From: Neoechinorhynchus agilis
Lineage: Eukaryota > Acanthocephala
DNA length: 64,000 nucleotides
NCBI GenBank assembly: GCA_051530055.1
Contig: CM121341.1
Span: 18,538,001-18,602,000, forward strand
Direction: 5' to 3'
Part shown: piece by piece, positions 34,664-46,639 of the stretch
How positions within the stretch are numbered: the stretch's first letter is position 1
Layout: each line of letters opens with the position of its first letter
The notes under the pieces: generated by a model
What the model was told of the DNA's origin: nothing
Seen by the model: only the letters and a program-made list of their open reading frames with translations
Databases searched by the model: none
Program-made: the position numbers and the translations under genes

Positions 34664-37522
34664 ATTCCGATTGCTCAATGGAATTCCGATGGAAAGATTT
34701 TTAATATTTGTTTTGGAAAAGGAAAAAAGAATCTTTTGGCGGTTTTTAATTTTTCGACCAACGGTTTCATTTCATTTACAATGTAGATCGCAACAAGTGC
34801 TGGTAATATTCATATTATGTTACTGACTGAAAAGGGATTCCAAAAGCGTTTTGAAATCAGGTACGTGTTTACTTATTTTCTGGTTACATTAGTTCGCATT
34901 TAGGAAATTATCGGACAAGGAGGTGTTTGCGGAAATAAAAATCGCAGATATGCAATTCGAAATAGACGACCTAACTCACACTGAGACTTTAATTGTTGCT
35001 ACCAATGATGGAAATATTACGAGATATAGGTCGCTTGAAAATTATTGTCGATGGGAGCTCATAGGTTTATATAGTCATTGATTTTTTTTAACCAGCAGCA
35101 TTAGTCGGTCCAACAACGCGCAACATAGAGATGATTTTGCAAGAAAATCAAGACTTTATAAATGTAATCAACCCTAAAGATTTTGCTAACAGAACATCGA
35201 AGAAGAAAATCAACAATTTTGTTATTCTATTTCCGCATGGAATTAAACGGTACTGAATTTTTATCCTTAAAGAAAAAACCTAGTTTTCAGATACCTGAAA
35301 GTTTCAAATATATCTGAAATAAGATTGTGTGCTTTTGATGGAAAACTGCTAGTGGAATATTATTCCTTGAGGGTATTGCTCGGCAGAGAATTTAAAGTCC
35401 TACGAAATATTTCCAGGTGCCGATCAAGTCGATAGTGATTTCAAAAGTCAATCCGAGGTTATTCGCTATTCTTCATACCAACAATCTTGTTGAATTTTTT
35501 TTGGTGGACGAATCTTTACCGATACACCAAATCTACGTAGTTGATGTCGGTGCCATTTTTTTTGTGAAAAACTATAAAACACAATAGGCGTTTAATATAA
35601 GCTGGTCTTCCAAAATTCAAAGTTGTCTTTATGTGTTTACGTCGAGGGGAATTATTGTCATCCATGTGGGCAATTGTGTCAGGTATGTGTATATTTAAAA
35701 AATAGCATTGCTAAAATTCGAGCTATGGGAGGATAGGATAACGAAAATAGATCTATTACTGCAATTGCCAACATTCAAAGGAGGAGAAGTGTTAAGTGAA
35801 GACAATGTAAGTTTTTCAACTACCTCTAATGGATGAATTATTATGAATGCCAGTTGAGAGACGGGGTCACAACAATTTACTATAATGCACAGAATTCTTC
35901 ACGGTGATCTCGTTTTTATGCGGTGACCTATAAAGCATATTCACCACTTTTTTCGGTTCATCCTGCTGTTAACCAGAGTGAAAAAAAGAATTGTTATCGA
36001 ATCTTTTCTCTTAAAGGATGTTTATAAAGAAAATTAGTAAAATCAGTAACCCACCTTCGCATAGATGGTCCTATTGATGAATAAAAGGGAAGAATTTGAA
36101 CTATTTGCTTTTGTACAACCACAGGAAAATTTTGAGGTACTGAGTGCAAGTCTAAAAATGAAATTTCCATTCTAAATACAGAAACCTATATATGAGCATC
36201 GAAAGCAGAAGTGGTACAAAAATCAAGAAGACGTATTAAAACTATTTGATCTCTTGTTAAATCAATCTCAAGACTCCGAAGCAGATATGGTTGCAAAGCA
36301 AAAAACAACAATTTTTGTGAAGTATTATCCCCAAGACGAAGTAAAATCAAAAGTGAAGCAATTACTGAAGGAAAGTGGGTCGAATACTTCGACTTCCATA
36401 ATTGACGACCATGCTGACCTCAGTAATAAAGAAAAGCTAGTAGTTTTCAAGGTGACCCTTGATAATCTAAGGAAGGCGAATATAAGTTCGCCAAGTCTTA
36501 AAAGGCGACTTTTGGAATGGTCTACTTGGTTGAAGGCGGATCGATGGAGGGAGATTAATTGTAAAGACAATGAAGCGGTTGAAATGGAACCAGAGATCGA
36601 TAAGGGCAAAGCAGTAGAGTGCGATGGGATTTTGGACTCTTTTATGTTTAAAAAAATTAATAATGATTTGACGGAGACAATAACTGAACCGGATGATCTT
36701 GTTGATTTTTTGGCAAGAGAGTGTGAACTTGAATTAAATAATGAAAGGGCGCAATATTACAGAAACAAATATTATCGTTATCAAACGGAAAATATCGATG
36801 AGCACTTGGAGATTATGGATCGAGTGAAAAATAAATACATAGGTAACGTTAATGAACAGGCCGCTCTATCATCAGGGCATAAACATCCTAAACGATTATC
36901 GGGGATAAAGGACGAAATTGATTTATTTGCGCATCGTGATGGTCATAGATCGATTAATTATGCCATCAATGAAAGCGCCATGCCTAATCGGAATACAATG
37001 ATAGAAGGAAATCAAGATGCGCTGACATCCAGTTCACGTAAAGGCATTCTCAAAGGTTTGGTGGCAAACGAAAAAGTACCACCGAGCACTAAGTTCAAAC
37101 AACAGATTCTCAATGAATATAGAATGCGAGATGCGACTGAGAGATCTGAAAGGAAATCGGAAGAGTATAAAAAAGACATGAGAAATAGGGAACGTCTTAT
37201 GTTCAACCCTTTCGCAAAAAAAAGACATTACAACGTTGATGTTCTTAGGTCGTTCGCAGGCAGGTGTATTGCCGAAGCAAATGCTTTATTTTTTGAAAAT
37301 AAGGAGGGTTTATGTGAATTCGAAACCGAACTAAAGATTCGCGAAAAAAGAATTACGACACGCGAGAACGAGGATTTAAAAAATATGGAAACTTCAAGAT
37401 ATTTACGTGACATTAGAAACTTTATAATTTTAATGCACAAGCACAACCAAGATGATGTTTCAACCGATTATGATAAAACTAACGTTATGACAAAAATAAA
37501 ACAGCAATACGGAGAAATATGA
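34664..37522 (+). CDS. Beta-propeller-like exons and charged carboxyl part, unrecognised
   Basis: Small exons with tiny canonical introns: 34664-34741, 34787-34860 and 34904 onward, separated by introns of 45 nt (34742-34786) and 43 nt (34861-34903). The protein reads QWNSDGKIFNICF, NLLAIATSAGNIHIMLL and ETLIVATNDGNITRYRS, which look like WD40-type strands. Further small exons run to about 36200. The last exon (about 36200-37522) is a long, highly charged alpha-helical region ending KIKQQYGEI and a TGA. Propeller followed by charged helices is a layout seen in ciliary and transport proteins, but I see no diagnostic motif. No ATG is evident at the start, which argues that it continues the upstream model. 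Confidence 0.5.
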
Positions 37523-37769
37523 AGATACCATTTAAGGTTTAAATAAAATTATAATTTTTGAATTTTTATTACATACAAACCATGTATAAATCATGCGATA
37601 ACTGAAGTCGTTATGCTCCTGCTAAGGAATTTTTTGGCAAAAACGTGGATAAGTTAAAGTCGCTAAACTTAAGTTGTTGATATATATTGTTCCACATGAC
37701 ACTAAAATGAGATATATTAATTAAATTTTATATTTGTTTTTATGTGGTGGAAAAATTTGGGTAACGTAT

Positions 37770-38330
37770 TAAATCTGATATTTCGGCATAATCTTGTGCC
37801 TTTACCAAAGTCTAAAAAGCACATGTGGAGGATGGTTTCATTCACATTGTGCTTAGATTCAGTTTGGAATCCGCCTTATTCCCTTTAAATGTTTCGACCT
37901 GGCGAAGGAATATGGCTTCCATTATAACGCGATTTCATTTGGATTCACTTCGCATCAAAGTGGCGGCACCTCTCCTCCGACCATATTTTGGCCCTTCGAT
38001 TCTCCTTTCCAACTTGTTTATTTGGTCTACATAGGATCTACTGCATTCGGCAGGGAATTCTGTACACCACACCTTTGCTTTCGTGTTCGTCTCGTTTCTT
38101 CATCATGGAGCTTAATGGTATGTATAGCTTTCCTGGTGTGGATACAACAATCTAAGTCTTGGGACGCAGCTCCTTTTGTCAGATTGTTAATTGTAGTGAA
38201 TAATTCATCATCGACGAATGGTCGGCTCTTCACTCACTGTTTTCCTTCCATAGAATGCGCTGCAACTGGCTCTTCTTATCATATAGATTGGGTAGCGACT
38301 CAATTTCCCCGGAATACCAGTAAGTAGAAT
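37770..38330 (-). mobile_element. Penelope-like element 3' part with hairpin-GAAA tail
   Basis: The minus strand carries a region after about 38240 (ETRRTRKQRCG then a GVVYRIPC-like string in the next frame), typical of the start of the PLE GIY-YIG endonuclease. It is followed at 37812-37777 by the hairpin GGCAC, loop, TGCC, GAAATATC and AT-rich tail. Frames are broken. This is the best local case linking the hairpin to the 3' end of a PLE coding region. Confidence 0.5.
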
Positions 38331-38549
38331 GTAACAACAAATACATTCGCCAGCCAAAACCGAAATCCAAAGGCGGAATTGGCCGAGCACAAGCGATCCA
38401 ACACGTAACGCGTGGCATCTAATTAAGAAGGTCATCAAACCGGACATGAACGACAAACGAGGTTACCAACTTTCCCTTAAGATCTAACGTCCGTGTGAAA
38501 TCGATATCGACCATGGACGCGTGAGCATAATGACAAGCTCTGGTTTTTA

Positions 38550-38612
38550 TAACTGACAATGAACTCAACGAGGTTTGAAACGTCTTTAGTAAGAAATTAT
38601 TTACCGGGTGAA
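38550..38612 (+). other. Hairpin-GAAA tail, GAACC/GGTTC family, decayed
   Basis: ACTGACAATGAACTCAACGA then GGTTTGAAACGTCTTTAG and TTTACCGGGTG; the continuation also matches the tail at 27990-28020 (TTTACCGGGTGGAG). Confidence 0.5.
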
Positions 38613-38639
38613 GATCTAAAAAATAATCCTAATCATATA

Positions 38640-38892
38640 CACCGGTGCCTCAAATATAAACTCCTATAGAGTCTTTTATAAAGTAAGTGAACTTTGCAAT
38701 ATGGTGTGTTCTGTTTTAGAGCACAAAAATTGAACACTGATCGTCGAAGGCAACGAGACTGTTCTAAGGATTTGACCTTAACAACCTGAGGAGCTTTGTT
38801 TGTTTTGTGAAAATAGTATCCAGGCATTCGGTGAGAGGGTAAAATCAGCTTTGCAAATTTTGGATGCTCCTTTATTAAACATTTCAACATAA
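38640..38892 (-). mobile_element. CR1-like carboxyl fragment, minus strand
   Basis: The minus frame reads MLKCLIKEHPKFAKLILPS, the decayed counterpart of MFHKGASKICTADFPSLTE in the adjoining plus-strand copy. The two copies are head to head, with the junction at about 38892. Confidence 0.6.
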
Positions 38893-39460
38893 CGCAATAC
38901 CTTTAAAATTTATCTCTTCAAACGCCTTCAACATTTAGGAATCCCTTCACCCGATCTCTCTAAGTTTTACTTCAGCTTTATTTTACCCTTCCTCACTTAC
39001 GGCTATCCTATCTTTTGCAACCTATCCAAATCACAAATCCGTCGTCTTGAAATGTTTCATAAAGGAGCATCTAAAATTTGCACAGCTGACTTTCCCTCTC
39101 TCACCGAATGCCTTGATACCATTTTCATAAAAGAACGAAAACGTATCTCAACCCTACCACCACAATTTCTTCCACATATCGATCCTTTTTCACATGAGCA
39201 CAACACTCGTAATCCTAATTCGTTTCACCCACCTATACCTCGCACCTCACTATATCTACGCTCCTTTTTCCATGCTGCCCAATCTTCTCGGATATCATAA
39301 CCTGAAATGATTCTGAAGAAAGACCAACCTTACAAGCGCTCTTGCAAGCAATATCCGCCTGAACGGACATACCAAACAACGGAATAATTGAATGTTTATG
39401 AGGACCCAAAGGTACATGGGTCTAATTTCTTAAACGCAAAAATTAATAAAACGTGTTATT
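38893..39460 (+). mobile_element. CR1-like 3' end, plus strand
   Basis: Reads KRLQHLGIPSPDLSKFYF (near 38920), MFHKGASKI (39052) and HNTRNPNSFHPP (near 39205). It ends with GAGGACCCAAAGGTACATGG and AATAAAACGTGTTATTATTA (39440-39460). Same family as 3185-4440 (-), 5'-truncated. Confidence 0.75.
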
Positions 39461-39941
39461 ATTATAATCCTCAATTATATGAAAATAGTCTCTGAGATGC
39501 ATTTTAGCTTTAAATGTCGCTATTAGTTGGTTAGTGCAAATCAAAGGTGGTTTTCGCGTTGCAGGGAAATTGAATCCGGCCATTCTATTAGCGCTCCAGC
39601 ACAAACTTGCGTTCTAAAGAAAAATTGAAAAAGAAGTTTTTATTGTGTCGATTTACAACAATCGATTTTATGACTTCGGAGTTAATAATATACGTCCCGC
39701 AGCCTTCACACATTTGTAACTCACCTGAAACGATCTTAATTAAACTGATACTTCTTCATATGTCTGTTTGCCACTTTTTTTAGCGATGAGAAACTCTGAT
39801 CTGGAAATTTAATTGATGAAAATTTGGAAATATGAAGCTACCACATTAGTTAAATGTAGGTGTTTTTGTACAAGCTTGCCGATTTTTATGCTTGCTGCCA
39901 ATTGTTAAAAGTTCAGCAATTACGTTTTTAATCTACGATAT

Positions 39942-42400
39942 TTTCAGGGAATATCAAGTGCTCCTCTCTGAGTATCCATCCTTTTATAATTATACTAAGA
40001 ATCATAATTCCTTTTTGGACGGAGCTTTTATCAAAAAATCGATTGGGTTCAATTTTTGTCCTATCATCCAAGTTCAATCTCAACAATATTTAGGAAATGA
40101 TTTAATTTTATTCGAAGTTGATCGAATTAAATCTAAAAGTCGTCTTGAGGTCAATACTCGATCCATTCAAGAATTTAATTCCCAAATATACTCACTCTTA
40201 TCATCCAACAACACTATTACTTTAACAAACTTAAATAATATAATTATTACCGCTATGAATACTCATCTCACTAAATGTCGTTTTATTAAGAGATACTTTA
40301 TATCCAAACAAGCAATTCTTTTATAAATATTCTATACTTGGCAATTTGAGAAATGATGTGATTCTCCAGAAGGATGCTATTTCCAAATTCTTTTCTACAG
40401 TGTATCATGATTCCCTCGCTCGAAATAAAAAGCGACTTTTATCCGTCCCAGCGTTCACTAAGGAACTTTCGAATATAATTCTTAAGCGGAGATTTATTTC
40501 TCGGAAATATTTAGCTGCAAATTGGATTGGCACAATTTCTTACCCAGCAGTAGTCGAACAAATTCTTAATGCTCACACATTCTCTGTCTTCCCGCATCCA
40601 TCCTTGTCCATCTTCACTCATAAACACTTTAGTTGGAACTTCACTACTACCGAGCTTTTAAAATTCTGGAAAATTAATCCTTCTGGGGCAAATAACTTTT
40701 CTAGTCCCCCCCACTTAATTTTTTCACTAGTCTCCGAAGAGAATAAGATCCTTTTCTCTGAAAATTTTTACGACAAAATCAATATAAATGACTTAATCGA
40801 GATGAATATTGTCAGGAAAATTTTTGTCCCCAAAGTTAAATCAAAAATTATTACCCCTTCTCACATATGGATGATCGCCATACAAAATCCAATAATTTCC
40901 TTCTTCATATCTCGCTCGCAGTACAACGAGGCAATGCTGCTAGGGGCCGAGGAAGGAGAGAAGCTAAGATTTTGCGGACGGTGGTGATTGCATAGTTAAT
41001 ATTGGAATGTATCAAAGCATCGAATATAAAAATGGAAAAGCATTCCACACTAATCAGCTTTCTGGAAAGCAACAAAATTATTCCCCGGTCTTTTCATGGC
41101 TTCATTTCGGGTCGTGGTGTTCACTCTTTTTTTACAGAATTGCACTTCCTTAATGAAAAATACGTGAATGTAAATAAATTTTTAATTCAACTGGATTTGA
41201 ATAAAGCATTCGACTGAATCGATAGACGACTATTGGATAAAGTGCTCTATTTTTTATAGTTCCAATGAATCTAATTTATAAAATAAATAATCTTATGGAA
41301 ACAAAATCTGTTTATTATGGCATAGACCCTGGCCGTACTCGTTTTTTTCTCTAAATACGGTGTACCACCGCTCCACTGTCCCCTACTCTGTTTCTAATTG
41401 TAATTATATATATTTTAAGAATATTGTGGCTAAATTAAAATCGGTCTACCTCCCTAATTTACGCAGATGACATTTTTATCTTTTGTAAACACAAAAGTAG
41501 GACTTTCCTCTTAAATCATATAGATTCCTTTTTAATGAGGTTACAGAATGGCCTCAAGGAAGGTAATTTAGTCGTTAATCCATCAAAAACAGTTATCCTA
41601 CCACTTACTAAATCTTACTCCTCTAGTGCTCAATTGAAAAAAGATCTAGCTGCGCATTCAACATTTTCAGCTTTTTTAGTCAAGAAAAAACCGAATACTT
41701 GGCATACATTTTCCATCAAATAGGCAACGTCTTTTGATTAATTCCTCGCTCTCTGGAATATTTTATAAAGCAAGAAATCTCTTGAATCGTATGCTTTGCC
41801 TTGAGCTCACTACTAATTATATTTATAGAATTTTAATTACGCTTTTAGGAGGTTCATTGTGCTTCTTTGCAAGGGGGCGTAATCCTGAATTTCGATTGGC
41901 CTTTTTTCAATTATTTTATTAAAAAACTGAAGAACATTTTAAAAAAGTCATCGTTCCCAAATCGAAGTCTCCTCTCTGTCTTACACCTTATTTTTCGACT
42001 AAAATCAAGTATTATTCTCCTTATTTTCCAGCCAATATTTTTTGAAAAATGAAATTTATTTAGTCTCCTTAAAAGCGAGGGCACTGAATATCAAACCTGA
42101 TCCTATTCTGATAAAACTTAATCCCTCCAAAAAGCTTGACTTTTATATTTTATTCACTAATTTAAATCAAAAAGACAAACTCGAAAGTATTGTGCAATTG
42201 AATCTTGATTTTAGACTAGTAAGCAGGTTATTTTTTTCTATGGAGGAAAAGGAGGAATCCGGGGGGTACTGAGATCTACTCTGACTCGAGACTTTTCCTT
42301 TCTCTTCCTACTACTAACTTCTATATTTAGATATTTGGACAATGTATACAAATTTATGGATCCTTAAAAGACCTAATTAAAAAAAATCTACGATATAATA
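39942..42400 (+). mobile_element. Jockey/CR1-like non-LTR retrotransposon, copy 2 (5'-truncated)
   Basis: Begins abruptly at TTCAGGGAATATCAAGTGCT, equal to position 6803 of copy 1, inside the endonuclease. It keeps the RT segment that copy 1 has lost, including IYADDIFIFCKH near 41455-41490. A stop interrupts LNKAFD at about 41215. A foreign piece of about 135 bases sits at 40912-41046. The carboxyl end (IYLVSLKARALNIKPDPILIKL near 42050) and an A-rich tail follow. Identity with copy 1 is about 97% by eye. Confidence 0.85.
40912..41046 (+). mobile_element. R2-like 3' fragment inserted into copy 2
   Basis: Copy 1 reads straight through from TTTCCTTCTTCG to ACTAATCAGC. Copy 2 has TCGCTCGCAGTACAACGAGG (the SLAVQRGNA end of the R2-like family) plus GCCGAGGAAGGAGAGAAGCT and TTTGCGGACGGTGGTGATTG in between. 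About 35 bases of the host element are missing at the junction. The R2-like insertion is therefore younger than copy 2. Confidence 0.75.
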
Positions 42401-42499
42401 CACCCGATAGACTTGATAAATTTTGAAGTTCCCTAAAATATCACATTAAGCTTTTATATTTTTAATTGTTATCTATAAAAAGTTGAATAATTTTTTGAA

Positions 42500-42780
42500 C
42501 TCTATATTCTGTACAATGTGTTGGCGAGAAGGAGAATGCCTTCTCTGGAAAGCCACATTCGTGGACGCACTCGCAGCCAGCAACGGCCACTGAGGACGAC
42601 ACGAATTACAAAATACAGCGACCTGGGTCGAAATAATTATTTCGTTCCCTTTGGTGCCGAGACACTCGGGTCCTTTGGTACCGCGGCGCAGGACTTGATC
42701 AACAATTGTCTAAGATACTAAGACCAATCCCTGGCGATTCGAGATCAGAAGCATTCCAACCTTTCAGTGTTTCTTATTTA
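42500..42780 (+). mobile_element. R2-like carboxyl-end fragment
   Basis: The frame 42518-42721 reads KYSDLGRNNYFVPFGAETLG then SFGTAAQDL, matching KYRDLGRYRYFVPFGVATLG of copy B (49420-49480). Both sides are unrelated sequence. Confidence 0.75.
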
Positions 42781-42799
42781 AAAAATTCATGCCTATCCA

Positions 42800-43430
42800 C
42801 TCGACTATAACAACCCAATACTGACACTGAACTTTCATTGAGTGATCTAAACCGAAAATCGATTTCTTATGAATGATCGATTAAATTTTGTTGAGCTACG
42901 TAAGAAGAAATAACGACTTTAATAAGTATTTAAAATTAGCTATTATGCTGTGGCACGATGCACCAATACTTGATATATTTTATTATAAAGATCTGGAGTA
43001 AAAAAGTAATTAAAACTGTAATCATAACGATCATTTTCGATGATAATTGTACGGCACCTTCAATAAATGGTTTTAAAATAGAATGCAGAAATTAGCATGT
43101 AAAAAATGACTTGTTGTGGTACGTGCCAATTCTTGTAATAGATTCCGTTCAGCGTTCGGTTTTGAATTTTGTAACATCAATCGATTTCAACATTACGCCA
43201 AAGCAATGCAAAATAATTTATGAACACAAAGTTTCCGCGAATTTCAATTGCTTTCCAGTACATTTATTTAAAAAACAAAACTCGTGCCAAAAGTAGACGA
43301 ATGAATGATTTCTAAATACAATACAGAAACAACAAAATTAGTAAACATGTATAATCGACAAAACCTTCTCAATATCAAGAGGAAACTCATAATATTGAAC
43401 GGGTATCACAATCTTCTACTGAGTGTATAA
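42800..43430. other. No gene seen
   Basis: AT-rich spacer with scattered short open frames and no recognisable element. Confidence 0.5.
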
Positions 43431-43439
43431 TTTTGATGA

Positions 43440-43841
43440 GCAAAAGTCAATAAAGAAAAAGAGGAGTCTCTCAAAGCATTACAGGTTTCAGCAAAGATTG
43501 CTCAAGACAACCAAAGAAGAAAAGCAAAATTTAGTACTTCAGCCTCTCACATGCAATTGCTGGCGGCTCAACGGGCTGCCGAAGACGATTTAGTCGAAAT
43601 GCAAGTAATACTCATGTTTCAAGGCATCTCCGCAAATGAATTACGTGCAAGTCGAAAACGCAGAACAGTCCGCAGACCAAAGCAGGAAACTTCGGAAAAT
43701 TGCAACGTCCAAAAAAAGAATAATTTTTATATTAAACAAATTAAGTTCGGCTGATTCAGGATTTATTAGCGATGAACATGGCGTTTTAAGCGAAGATTTT
43801 ATTACTCGAGCACAAATATTGAAACTGCCTATACTAATTTG
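43440..43841 (+). CDS. Candidate small gene or exons, unknown
   Basis: The plus strand is open from about 43435 through VSAKIAQDNQRRKAKF and MQLLAAQRAAEDDLVEMQ. A 47-nt segment, 43604-43650 (GTAATACTC...GTGCAAG), has intron ends of the size seen in other genes here. Another frame after 43745 reads SADSGFISDEHGVLSEDF to a stop at 43841. The helical, charged composition and short putative introns fit the local gene style, but no ATG-to-stop model could be completed and no family recognised. Confidence 0.3.
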
Positions 43842-44089
43842 ACTTATACTCAAAGGAAAATTCGTTCCCCCCAATGAGGAATCAAACGCTTCACATTGCG
43901 CATCGTTATTTAATAGCAGCGCAATGTTGTGGACGGCAACAGATTTCGAACTAGCGATCGATCGTGATACAACGATGTTAAACTTATGGAAGAAATTTAG
44001 CTTGTGTTAGTGGTCAAACGCGTGGTTATATAAACACGTTTTATTGATTTAGAAAAACGATCAATACACTTGCCAGCACCTATCTTTGC

Positions 44090-45290
44090 TGAAGTTGTCT
44101 GGATGTCAGATGTTGAGGCAGGGAGGTGGGATTTGTCTTTGGAGTTTTACAGGAGAATGGCCGATTGGGAGTCTTTCCTTGTTATCCGGTTATTAAGGAA
44201 AGATTGGACTTGGGGGGAGAAGGATTTTTGGTAGAGGGTGGTACGAGCGAGGGGGGGATGAAAAAGGTTGGGGTTCCGGGTGTTTACTAGGGACGAGTAT
44301 TTAGAGATGAAAGAAGAAAATTGTGTAGGGGGTTGAAGAAGACGGAGGACGCTTTGGAGAAAATGGAGTGGAGGTGGGCGTCGAGGGGAGGGAGTGAAGT
44401 CCAGCATATTCTCGCTGCTCCCTTGTGGAAGGTTTTGAGGGAATGGAGAGCATTGGTGGAAAGGGCGACGAAAGTGAGGTAGGCGTATGTAACGATAGGG
44501 AGGATGACAGAGAGATAAAAGTGGGCAAGGTGTTTAGGGGAAACGCCGAGACGCCGGAGGAGTTTGAGGAGGTAAAGACGAGGGTTTGCTTTAGAGAATG
44601 TAAATGAAATTTGGGTATCCCATTTAAGGTTTTCTTGTAAAATCACGCCCAGTATTCGGAGAGAAGAGGAGCGTTGGATGGGGAGAGGGAGAGCCGCGGG
44701 GACAAGGTTGCGTATGAAAATGTGGGGGACAAGCTCAAAAGATTTGGATAAATTTAGGGAGAGGTTTAGGGCGGAGAGCGAGGAAATGAGATGGTTGAGC
44801 TCGTTCATGGTAGTGGAGAGGGAGAGAGACGGAGATGCGATGGTAATGACTGTGAAGTCATCGGCATAGAGAAAATATTTTATTAGGGGGGAGTGAGGGG
44901 ATGGAGGTCATTTAGAAAAATGTTTAAGAGGAGAGGGGAAAGTACGGCGCCTTGGGGGACCCCTTTAAATATGGGCAGAGAGTAGGAGCAAGAAGTTCCG
45001 CATTGAATATATTGTTCGCGGTTGGAGAGGAAAGAGGAAATCCAAGCGAGTTGCCAGGTTGGGAGGCCAAAGGAAGCACATGCTTGGAGGAGAAGGGAGT
45101 GATCAACCGACTCAAACGCCCTGGAAATATCCAGTTGCACGAGACGGACGGTTGATTCTGGATTGGAATCTAGGCTGCGCACAAGCGTATCGTAGATGCA
45201 GAGGAGGGCATCAGAACAAGAGCAATTGGGACGGAAAGCGAATTGGGAAGGGGAGATGTTACTTTGCGCAAGTTAAAAGCGATGACTAAT
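44090..45290 (-). mobile_element. CR1-like retrotransposon (second family), RT and carboxyl end
   Basis: The minus strand reads SQFAFRPNCSCSDALLCIYD (near 45240), VQLDISRAFESVDHSLLL (near 45130), GVPQGAVLSPLLLNIFLNDL (near 44950), YFLYADDFTV (near 44870), SSLRILGVILQENLKWD, the LKLLRRLGVSPKHL thumb motif and FHKGAARICW (near 44420). It is 5'-truncated at about 45290. It is almost identical to the plus-strand copy that starts at 63480, so the two are recent relatives. A frame break lies near the YADD region. Confidence 0.85.
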
Positions 45291-46160
45291 CGTCGTCGTA
45301 GAGAATCACATCCAAGGGATTCCCAGAGAAGCAAGGAATAGAAGGATGGAGTCTCCGCGTGAACAAAGGACTGTCTGCAGAAACCAGTCCCAAGAGAACT
45401 TCGATTCCAGTTTCTGCCACATAGCACCGCTGTGGGAGACGGCCATGGATCCACCGGAACCTGCAACGGGCTGCCGAACACTCTGTCCGTCGAGCGTCGC
45501 CTTTACAGCTAGCCCGTATGGCATTGCCTTCTTCCGCTTTCTCTGCCGTGTTTAAGGAGTTTGTCCTAACACGCCAGATCCACCGTTGAGGTCTTCACGT
45601 GCGTCCATCGGCAACAGGAATCGCTAGTGCGTTGTTACCGCCTTGCTTTTAACCTGTGTTTGCCTCCCCACGACGATGAGGTCATTCCCAGAGGAATGGA
45701 GTCAGGCAGACTCTGGTCGACTCCGGCTTCGGGGAGGTGACTAATGGATAGATTTGGTAACTCACACTTTAAAATATCGAAAAGTGACTTATTGTATGTT
45801 TTGGAATACATAACCGTTTTAATTTTTAAAAGTTGACTAAAGAGTGTAAATTACTGCGTCCATGGACCTTAAGAACTCCTGTTTTCGCCATGGAGGAAAC
45901 TCCACCACAAACGTCACAAAATCCTGTTGAGGATCTCGGTCGTGTGGTATCCTTGGCTGATAAAATCGGAAGTGTAGCATTGATGATGTTCTCTTCACTT
46001 GGCTGGCTTGGGATGGGTGAAGTTTCCATTTTCATATCGTTACCCAGCATTCAGCTTTCGAACCTCGAGTCGGTCGCGGTGACGTCGATTGTGCTAACAT
46101 CGGTGTCATTGATCCTCAATCAAACCTACTTCATTGAACGATAAGTTGATAGTCCTTCCA
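45291..46160. other. Unassigned, partly coding-like
   Basis: GC-richer than average. On the minus strand 46050-45826 reads FCDVCGGVSSMAKTGVLKVH, a Cys/His pattern like the amino-terminal finger of R2-like proteins. 45524-45170 (-) is open but unrecognised. It may be the 5' part of another retrotransposon copy; evidence is thin. Confidence 0.3.
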
Positions 46161-46165
46161 AAATC

Positions 46166-46239
46166 GGCCGAGTAGCTCAGTCGGTTAGAGCGTCACGCTA
46201 ATAACGTGAATGTCGTGGGTTCGAGCCCCACCTTGGCCA
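46166..46239 (+). tRNA. tRNA-Ile(AAU): tRNA-Ile, anticodon AAU
   Basis: A full cloverleaf of 74 nt folds by eye: acceptor GGCCGAG/CTTGGCC (one G-U), D arm GCTC/GAGC, anticodon stem TCACG/CGTGA with loop CTAATAA (AAT at 46200-46202), T arm GTGGG/CCCAC with TTCGAGC, discriminator A. A box and B box (GGTTCGAGCCC) are intact. No intron. There is no T-run within 40 bases downstream, so pol III termination is unclear. It closely follows the animal tRNA-Ile(AAU) consensus. Confidence 0.95.
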
Positions 46240-46639
46240 GAGCGGATTCCGACCTTAATCATCATCGGGGCAAAATCAAAGCGGGAGATCAGCACGGTGG
46301 GATTTTGGCTGCGTTGTGCAATTCAACAATCAATCTCCACTTGCGAATTGATTCGGAGGAAAGAAGGAAAGCAGCATTGCTAATGCGCCGCGCACCTCAA
46401 CAGAAATATATATACATCCGGTCGAGAAAATCGGCTGACAAATGCAACAAAAGATCAATCGATATTGGAAATTCAGTCCGGTTTCATCGGAGGATAGATC
46501 GCAAATATATTGTTTTCTTTTTTTAAAGATGCAACAATATCAATAATTATTAAGTTATTTTTTTAATTCAAATTTCACCATGCATTTATTTCAGGTGCCT
46601 TTTATTAACTTTTCTTTACATTCACCACCTCCCACCAAA

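Noticed and set aside
45826-46050. Zinc-finger-like minus frame as a host gene
   Set aside because: The finger resembles the amino end of R2-like proteins and the area is full of such elements; kept only as unassigned sequence.
46206-46526. Open frame overlapping the tRNA
   Set aside because: It starts inside the tRNA gene and shows no family resemblance.
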